Shown one piece after another: positions 6,538 through 12,065 of a stretch of DNA of 12,065 nucleotides. The stretch lies in contig CADCOX010000074.1 of the NCBI GenBank assembly GCA_902803195.1, positions 1 to 12,065 of the forward strand, given 5' to 3'. The notes below the pieces were generated by a model. The model did not search any database and was not told the origin of the DNA. It worked only from the letters and a program-made list of their open reading frames with translations. Position numbers and translations under genes: made by a program. Each line of letters begins with the position of its first letter. Within the stretch, counting starts at the first letter, position 1. Source of the stretch: an uncultured Bacteroidales bacterium (GTDB taxonomy: Bacteria > Bacteroidota > Bacteroidia > Bacteroidales > Bacteroidaceae).

Positions 6538-8967
6538 ATGAAAGTCCTCAAATTTGGCGGCTCCAGCGTTGGCTCCGCCGACAGCATCCGCAACGTCAAG
6601 CGTATCGTAGAGTCACAGACCGAACCCGTTATCGTCGTCGTCTCTGCCCTCGGCGGCATCACCGACAAACTCATCCGCACCTCGCAGCTGGCCGTAGCTG
6701 GCGACGTCGCCTATCTGACCGAGTATGCCGAGATGGCCGAACGTCATCATGCGATGATTCACGCGGTCATCCCTGAGGGTGCCGCTCGTCAGCGGCTCAT
6801 CCTCGAGGTCGACCGTATGCTCGAGGAGCTGCGCTCTATCTATCAAGGCGTTTACCTCATCCGCGACCTGTCGCCCAAGACGCAGGCCACTATCGTCAGC
6901 TATGGCGAGCGCATCAGCAGCCATATCGTTGCCACGCTCATCGACGGAGCCCAGTGGTACGACAGCCGGCAGTTCATCAAGACCGAGGTGAAGGGAGGAC
7001 GTTCACTCCTCGCCAGCGAGCTGACTAATCAACTCGTGCGACAGACATGGACCAGCCTGCCGCCCATCTCGCTCGTGCCGGGCTTCATCTCCACCGATGC
7101 CGAGAGTGGCGAGGTCACTAACCTCGGACGAGGCGGTTCGGACTACACGGCCTCCATCATCGCCGCTGCACTCGATGCCACTTCGCTCGAGATATGGACC
7201 GATGTCGACGGCTTCATGACAGCCGACCCGCGTGTGATATCCTCGGCTTATGTCATCCCCGAGCTCTCCTACATCGAGGCCATGGAGTTGTGCAACTTTG
7301 GCGCTAAGGTTGTTTATCCTCCTACGATCTATCCTGTTTGTGTCAAGAACATACCCATCCGCATCAAGAACACCTTCAACCCCGATGCGCCCGGTACCGT
7401 CATCAAGAAGGAGGTGGCCGACGACAGCCGTCTCATCAAGGGTATCTCCAGCATCAAGGGCTCTACGCTCATCACCGTAGCGGGCCTCTCCATGGTCGGT
7501 GTGATTGGCGTCAACCGGCGCATCTTCTCGGTCCTGGCCGAGAATGGCATTTCCGTCTTCATGGTCTCGCAGGCCTCGTCGGAGAACAGCACCAGCATCG
7601 GCGTGCGCGATCAGGATGCTGCCGCCGCCTGCCGTGTCCTCAACGATGAGTTTGCCAAGGAGATTGAGACGGGCGCCATGTTCCCCATGCAGGCCGAAGG
7701 CGGACTGGCCACCGTGGCTGTCGTGGGCGAGAATATGAAGCATACGCCCGGCATCGCAGGCAAACTCTTCGGCACGCTCGGCCGCTCGGGTATCAGCGTG
7801 ATAGCCTGCGCACAGGGTGCCTCAGAGACCAATATCTCCTTCGTTGTCGATTCCAAGTATTTGCGCAAGACGCTGAACGTCATCCATGATGCGTTCTTCC
7901 TCTCCGAGTATCAGGTCCTGAACCTCTTCCTCTGTGGCGTCGGCACCGTGGGCAAGTCGCTCATCGGGCAGATTGCCTCGCAGCAGGAGAAACTCATGCG
8001 CGAGCAGGGATTGAAGCTGAATGTGGTAGGCCTGGCCAGCAGCCGTCGAGCCATCTTCGACCGCGAGGGACTCGACCTCAACCGCTATCGCGAACTGTTG
8101 CAGTCGGCACCCGAGAGCAACGTCCGCCGTCTGCACGACGAGGTCATCGGCATGAACATCTTCAATTCCGTCTTCGTCGACTGCACGGCCTCGCCCGAGG
8201 TGGCCGCCCTCTATCACGATTTCCTCGAACACAACGTCAATATCGTTGCGGCCAACAAGATTGCGGCCAGCAGCGACTATGCCAACTACCACGAACTCAA
8301 GGCCATCGCCCAGCGCCGTGGCGTCAAGTTCCTCTTCGAGACCAATGTCGGCGCCGGCCTCCCCATCATCCGCACCATCAATGACCTCATCCATTCGGGC
8401 GATAAGATTCTGCGCATCGAGGCGGTGCTCAGCGGCACGCTCAATTTCATCTTCAATAAGATCAGTGCCGACGTGCCCTTCAGTCAGACCGTCCACATGG
8501 CCAAGGACGAAGGCTACAGCGAGCCCGACCCTCGCGTCGACCTCAGCGGTACCGACGTCATCCGCAAACTGGTCATCCTGGCTCGCGAAGCGGGCTACCA
8601 GCTCGAGCAGTCCGACGTGGAGGCCAGCCTCTTCATTCCCGATGCGTTCTTCAAGGGCGATGTCGAGACCTTCTGGCAGTCGCTGCCTTCGCTCGACGAC
8701 GAGTTCGAGAAGCGCCGTGCACGCCTCGAGTCGGAGGGCAAGTGCTGGCGTTTTGTAGCCAAGTACGAGGACGGCCATGCCCGCGTAGCCTTGGCTGAGA
8801 TTCCCAAGGGACATCCGTTCTATGGACTCGAAGGCAGCAACAACATTGTCATGCTCACCACCGAGCGTTATCGCGAATACCCGATGCTCATTCAGGGCTA
8901 CGGCGCTGGGGCCAGCGTGACAGCTGCTGGCGTCTTCGCCGACATCATGAGTATTGCTAATATTTAG
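6538..8967 (+). CDS. thrA: Bifunctional aspartokinase / homoserine dehydrogenase
   Basis: This enzyme catalyses the first step (aspartate to aspartyl phosphate) and third step (aspartate semialdehyde to homoserine, NAD(P)H-dependent) of threonine synthesis. It is 809 residues from ATG 6538, which gives the canonical MKVLKFGGSSVG start. The aspartokinase domain has KFGGSSVG (5-12) and GRGGSDYTA (198-206). Tandem ACT-type regulatory sequence spans about 305-455 (ITVAGLSMVGVIGV, VAVVGENMKHTPGIAGKLF), so threonine feedback inhibition is likely. The homoserine dehydrogenase domain has the dinucleotide loop GVGTVGKSL (467-475), LSGTLNFI (631-638), EPDPRVDLSGTDVIRKL (662-678) and the terminal GYGAGASVTAAGVFADI (787-803). 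It is the first gene of thrA-apgM-thrC. Its TAG stop merges with a palindromic repeat starting at the same base. Confidence 0.97.
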   Translation: MKVLKFGGSSVGSADSIRNVKRIVESQTEPVIVVVSALGGITDKLIRTSQLAVAGDVAYLTEYAEMAERHHAMIHAVIPEGAARQRLILEVDRMLEELRSIYQGVYLIRDLSPKTQATIVSYGERISSHIVATLIDGAQWYDSRQFIKTEVKGGRSLLASELTNQLVRQTWTSLPPISLVPGFISTDAESGEVTNLGRGGSDYTASIIAAALDATSLEIWTDVDGFMTADPRVISSAYVIPELSYIEAMELCNFGAKVVYPPTIYPVCVKNIPIRIKNTFNPDAPGTVIKKEVADDSRLIKGISSIKGSTLITVAGLSMVGVIGVNRRIFSVLAENGISVFMVSQASSENSTSIGVRDQDAAAACRVLNDEFAKEIETGAMFPMQAEGGLATVAVVGENMKHTPGIAGKLFGTLGRSGISVIACAQGASETNISFVVDSKYLRKTLNVIHDAFFLSEYQVLNLFLCGVGTVGKSLIGQIASQQEKLMREQGLKLNVVGLASSRRAIFDREGLDLNRYRELLQSAPESNVRRLHDEVIGMNIFNSVFVDCTASPEVAALYHDFLEHNVNIVAANKIAASSDYANYHELKAIAQRRGVKFLFETNVGAGLPIIRTINDLIHSGDKILRIEAVLSGTLNFIFNKISADVPFSQTVHMAKDEGYSEPDPRVDLSGTDVIRKLVILAREAGYQLEQSDVEASLFIPDAFFKGDVETFWQSLPSLDDEFEKRRARLESEGKCWRFVAKYEDGHARVALAEIPKGHPFYGLEGSNNIVMLTTERYREYPMLIQGYGAGASVTAAGVFADIMSIANI

Positions 8968-9000
8968 ACCCTCTCCTCACTCCCCCTTGCAGGGGGAGGC
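8965..9000 (-). repeat. C/G-rich palindromic element, copy 3
   Basis: The copy starts TAGACCCTCTCC, sharing the TAG that stops thrA. Its stem CTCCCCC (8980-8986) pairs perfectly with GGGGGAG (8992-8998) across TTGCA. The tail is on the left (minus orientation). It pairs head-to-head with the copy at 9164-9197. Confidence 0.78.
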
Positions 9001-9029
9001 TGCTTACCTTTCAGGAAGTGGACTTCTTT

Positions 9030-9097
9030 AAGTGGGTTCTATAAATTAGCTTTGAAAGATAATTCATAGAGAATTTGTTAATTCATAGAACACACCT
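9030..9097. repeat. AT-rich imperfect inverted repeat upstream of apgM
   Basis: Bases 9030-9048 are complementary to 9079-9097 at 16 of 19 positions, with inner arms TTCTATAAATTA and TAATTCATAGAA. Direct repeats overlap the structure: TTAAGTGGGT at 9028-9037 and 9097-9106, and TAATTCATAGA at 9060-9070 and 9079-9089. The block is much more AT-rich than its surroundings and sits between palindromic copies 3 and 4. Confidence 0.6.
9047..9054 (+). promoter_or_regulatory. Possible internal -7 box (TAGCTTTG) before apgM
   Basis: TAGCTTTG fits TAnnTTTG, 76 bases before the apgM ATG, in the AT-rich insert. No matching -33 element was found. It could give apgM-thrC its own promoter, but this is weak evidence. 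Confidence 0.3.
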
Positions 9098-9129
9098 TAA
9101 GTGGGTGCAGTAGCAGCTATATCTCTATA

Positions 9130-10875
9130 ATGAATAATAATTTAGACACTCAAATACTTTCTGCTCCCTCCCCGCAAGGGAGGGCGGGCGTTGGGCCTAT
9201 CTGCCACCTCGTCATCCTTGGCGACGGCATGGCCGACTGGCATGTGCCTTCGCTTGGCGGAAAGACGCTTCTTCAATATGCCGACACGCCCGCCATGGAT
9301 TGGCTGGCCCGCAATGGACGTTGTGGGCGCCTGAAGACGGTCCCCGACGGCTTCCATCCCGGTTCGGAGGTGGCCAACAGCAGCATCCTTGGCTACGACC
9401 AACATCTCGTCTACGAGGGGCGTGGACCTCTTGAGGCTGCTGCCATTGGCGTGGAACTGGCCCCCGATGACCTCGCCCTGCGTTGCAACTTCGTCTGCAT
9501 CGAAGGCGAGATGCTCAAGAATCACTCTTGCGGTCGCCTCGAGACAGAGGAAGCCGCTCCGCTCATCGATTACCTCAACGAGAACCTGGCCTCCGACCCG
9601 AAGTATCAGGGGCGTGTGCGCTTCTACACAGGCGTGCAGTACCGCCACCTCCTCGTTGTCAAAGGCGGCAACAAGCACCTCCTCTGCACGCCGCCTCATG
9701 ATATCCCCGGACAGCCTTGGAGGCAGCATCAGATAGCAGCCGAGATTCCTGAAGCCGAGGAGACGGCTGCCCTCCTGCGCGATATCGTCGTCCGTTCCCA
9801 AGCCCTCCTCCTCCAGCATCCTTTCAATAAGGAACGCGCGCGTGAGGGCAAGGACATGGCTTCCAGCATCTGGCCATGGGGTGGGGGCTATCGTCCGCAG
9901 ATGGTACCGCTCACCGAGCGTTTCCCCCAGGTCCGTCGGGGTGCTGTCATCACAGCCGTCGACCTCATCCGTGGCATCGGTCGCTATGCCGGCCTCGATG
10001 TCATCAACGTCCCTGGCGCTACAGGTCTTGCCGACACCGCCTACGAGGCTAAGGCCGACGCCGCCATCGAGGCGTTTCGCAAGGGTTACGACTTCGTCTA
10101 CCTTCATGTCGAGGCCAGCGACGAAGCCGGTCACGACGGCTCTGTACCGCTCAAGCTTCAGACGATTCAGGACCTCGACCATCGCCTCGTCCAGCGCGTC
10201 CTCGATGCGTTGCCTTCGCTGCCGCCTTTGGCCATCGCCCTCCTGCCCGACCATCCCACGCCCTGTGAGCATCGCACTCATACTGCCGAACCTATTCCCT
10301 TCACCATCTACGCCCCGGGCATGATTCCCGATAACGTGCAGACCTTCGACGAGGATGCCGCTCACGAAGGTGCCTACGGGCTCCTTGAAGGCGATGCGTT
10401 CATCAGGTTGTTTATGTGTCAGTCAAGCCTCTCCCCCGACCCCTCCCCTGTTAGGGAGGGGAGAAAGAGCCGAGCGGGAGAAGATGGTAAAGAGGCTTCC
10501 AACTTCTATCGTACTGCTTCATCAGATATTTATCCTATACTAAAAGATCATGCACGCGTCAATCGAAAAGAGTCCACTCTCGCTGAGGATATCCTTTGGC
10601 AAGAGCTAAGAAGAAAACAATTAGGTGTTCTCTTCCGTAGGCAGCATCCTATAGGTGACTATATTGCAGATTTTGTTTGCTTATCTATAAAACTAATTAT
10701 AGAGGTGGATGGCGAATACCATAACACCCCTACTCAAGCTAACGAGGATCAGCAACGCTCCGATTGGCTTCAAAACAAAGGCTATCGAGTACTTCGCTTT
10801 ACTAACGAAGAAGTCGTTTATGATACTGCAAATGTCATTAAACATATTAAATTAAAAATTTCACATCCTAAATAG
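9130..10875 (+). CDS. apgM: ApgM-type phosphoglycerate mutase homologue (proposed homoserine kinase) fused to DUF559 endonuclease domain
   Basis: Residues 25-430 form a cofactor-independent phosphoglycerate mutase of the archaeal (ApgM) class. LGDGMADW (30-37) supplies a metal-binding Asp, and VANSSILGYD (81-90) carries the likely nucleophile Ser85. DEAGHDG (331-337) and DHPTPCEHRTHTAEPIPF (374-391) complete the two-metal site. Members of this subfamily in threonine operons without thrB are proposed homoserine kinases (TIGR02535), and the position between thrA and thrC fits that role. Residues 11-23 are repeat-derived (APSPQGRAGVGP), and no other start codon exists before CHLVILGDG. Residues 432-445 are a second repeat. 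Residues 458-581 are a DUF559 domain. No in-frame ATG, GTG or TTG occurs between Met429 and codon 526, so the nuclease part can be made only as a fusion, unless a non-standard start is used. Confidence 0.9.
   Translation: MNNNLDTQILSAPSPQGRAGVGPICHLVILGDGMADWHVPSLGGKTLLQYADTPAMDWLARNGRCGRLKTVPDGFHPGSEVANSSILGYDQHLVYEGRGPLEAAAIGVELAPDDLALRCNFVCIEGEMLKNHSCGRLETEEAAPLIDYLNENLASDPKYQGRVRFYTGVQYRHLLVVKGGNKHLLCTPPHDIPGQPWRQHQIAAEIPEAEETAALLRDIVVRSQALLLQHPFNKERAREGKDMASSIWPWGGGYRPQMVPLTERFPQVRRGAVITAVDLIRGIGRYAGLDVINVPGATGLADTAYEAKADAAIEAFRKGYDFVYLHVEASDEAGHDGSVPLKLQTIQDLDHRLVQRVLDALPSLPPLAIALLPDHPTPCEHRTHTAEPIPFTIYAPGMIPDNVQTFDEDAAHEGAYGLLEGDAFIRLFMCQSSLSPDPSPVREGRKSRAGEDGKEASNFYRTASSDIYPILKDHARVNRKESTLAEDILWQELRRKQLGVLFRRQHPIGDYIADFVCLSIKLIIEVDGEYHNTPTQANEDQQRSDWLQNKGYRVLRFTNEEVVYDTANVIKHIKLKISHPK
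9164..9197 (+). repeat. C/G-rich palindromic element, copy 4 (N-terminus of apgM)
   Basis: CCCTCCC (9166-9172) pairs perfectly with GGGAGGG (9178-9184) across CGCAA. The tail CGGGCGTTGGGCC follows on the right (plus orientation). It is translated as APSPQGRAGVGP, in the same phase as the copy in recQ. Confidence 0.78.
10425..10463 (-). repeat. C/G-rich palindromic element, copy 5 (left end of DUF559 cassette)
   Basis: The copy is AAGCCTCTCCCCC, then CCCCTCCC (10440-10447) pairing perfectly with GGGAGGGG (10454-10461) across a 6-base loop. It is translated in the fusion as SLSPDPSPVREG. It matches the reverse complement of 10964-11002 at 36 of 39 bases. Confidence 0.85.
10501..10872 (+). other. 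DUF559 (Vsr-like PD-(D/E)XK) endonuclease domain within the apgM fusion
   Basis: The domain runs from SNFYRTASSDIYPIL to the end of the fusion. It shows the DUF559 pattern: TLAEDILWQELR with Glu486, FRRQHPIGDYIADFVC with Asp513, IEVDGEYH with Glu525, Asp527 and His531, and GYRVLRFTNEEV (551-562). All motifs are intact, so nuclease activity is possible. The family is structurally related to very-short-patch repair endonucleases, and its biological role is not settled. Stand-alone versions start close to the NFY motif. Here the start is lacking and the domain continues the apgM frame. Confidence 0.87.
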
Positions 10876-10963
10876 CAAGTTCACTCTCCTCCCTCTCTTG
10901 TAGCTAAGCGCTCCTTCTTATTTGAAGTATGCAAATAACCAGCTGACTTCCAGAGGACTTGAG

Positions 10964-11002
10964 CTCCCCTCCCTAACAGGGGAGAGGATGGGGGAGAGGC
11001 TT
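10964..11002 (+). repeat. C/G-rich palindromic element, copy 6 (right end of DUF559 cassette)
   Basis: CTCCCCTCCC, loop TAACA, then GGGGAGAGGATGGGGGAGAGGCTT. It is the near-exact reverse complement of copy 5, with three differences that make the stem slightly imperfect. It lies in the 141-bp gap between the fusion gene and thrC. Confidence 0.85.
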
Positions 11003-11016
11003 ATTGTTTTTCTATC

Positions 11017-12065
<1,049 letters not shown>

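Larger units (their letters stand above)
10425..11002. mobile_element. Putative palindrome-bounded DUF559 nuclease cassette (578 bp)
   Basis: Inverted 39-bp ends (10425-10463 and 10964-11002) agree at 36 of 39 positions and enclose an AT-rich segment encoding a DUF559 endonuclease domain. The composition and codon use (ATA, TTA, CTA, AGA) differ sharply from the flanking apgM and thrC, which favour CTC, ATC and CGC. The cassette lies at the end of apgM and ends 14 bp before the thrC ATG. I see no convincing target-site duplication and no transposase. That it moved as a unit is inference. Confidence 0.55.

Noticed and set aside
10882..10903. Possible eighth, decayed palindromic element (CACTCTCCTCCCTCTCTTGT)
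   Set aside because: It resembles the left half of copy 3, but the complementary arm is missing; similarity may be chance in C/T-rich sequence.

Overview
The window looks like chromosomal DNA of a GC-rich Bacteroidales bacterium, with Prevotella or a close relative most likely. The reasons are Bacteroidetes-type -7 boxes (TAnnTTTG) upstream of genes, two Omp28-family proteins with C-terminal sorting-domain-like tails, and a threonine operon in which a phosphoglycerate-mutase-like gene takes the place of thrB. All genes read on the + strand. The assignment rests on gene content and motifs only.

Layout: (1) 1-2545, two tandem Omp28-like exported proteins, the first cut by the window edge. Each has a hexanucleotide-repeat linker before a short C-terminal tail. 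(2) 2628-6434, a terminator, then recJ (5'-3' single-strand exonuclease) and recQ (3'-5' helicase), a natural pair for RecF-type recombinational repair. (3) 6506-12065, the threonine operon: thrA (aspartokinase-homoserine dehydrogenase), apgM (proposed homoserine kinase) and thrC (threonine synthase, cut by the right edge). Together these cover aspartate to threonine apart from aspartate-semialdehyde dehydrogenase.

The most unusual feature is a family of about 35-39 bp C/G-rich palindromic elements, with a CCCTCCC-loop-GGGAGGG core and a one-sided tail, in seven copies between 4440 and 11423. Six form three head-to-head pairs, at the recJ/recQ, thrA/apgM and apgM/thrC junctions. The seventh lies alone inside thrC. 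Four copies are translated in frame, within recQ, apgM (both ends) and thrC. The third pair brackets an AT-rich DUF559 (Vsr-like) endonuclease domain with almost identical inverted ends (36 of 39 bases). That domain has no start codon of its own and is fused in frame to the C-terminus of the proposed homoserine kinase. thrC also carries an unrelated heptamer-repeat hairpin adding about 31 in-frame residues. The working hypothesis is a selfish palindromic element family that tolerates insertion into coding sequence, with the DUF559 cassette as a possible nuclease-bearing member. Its mobility is inferred, not shown.
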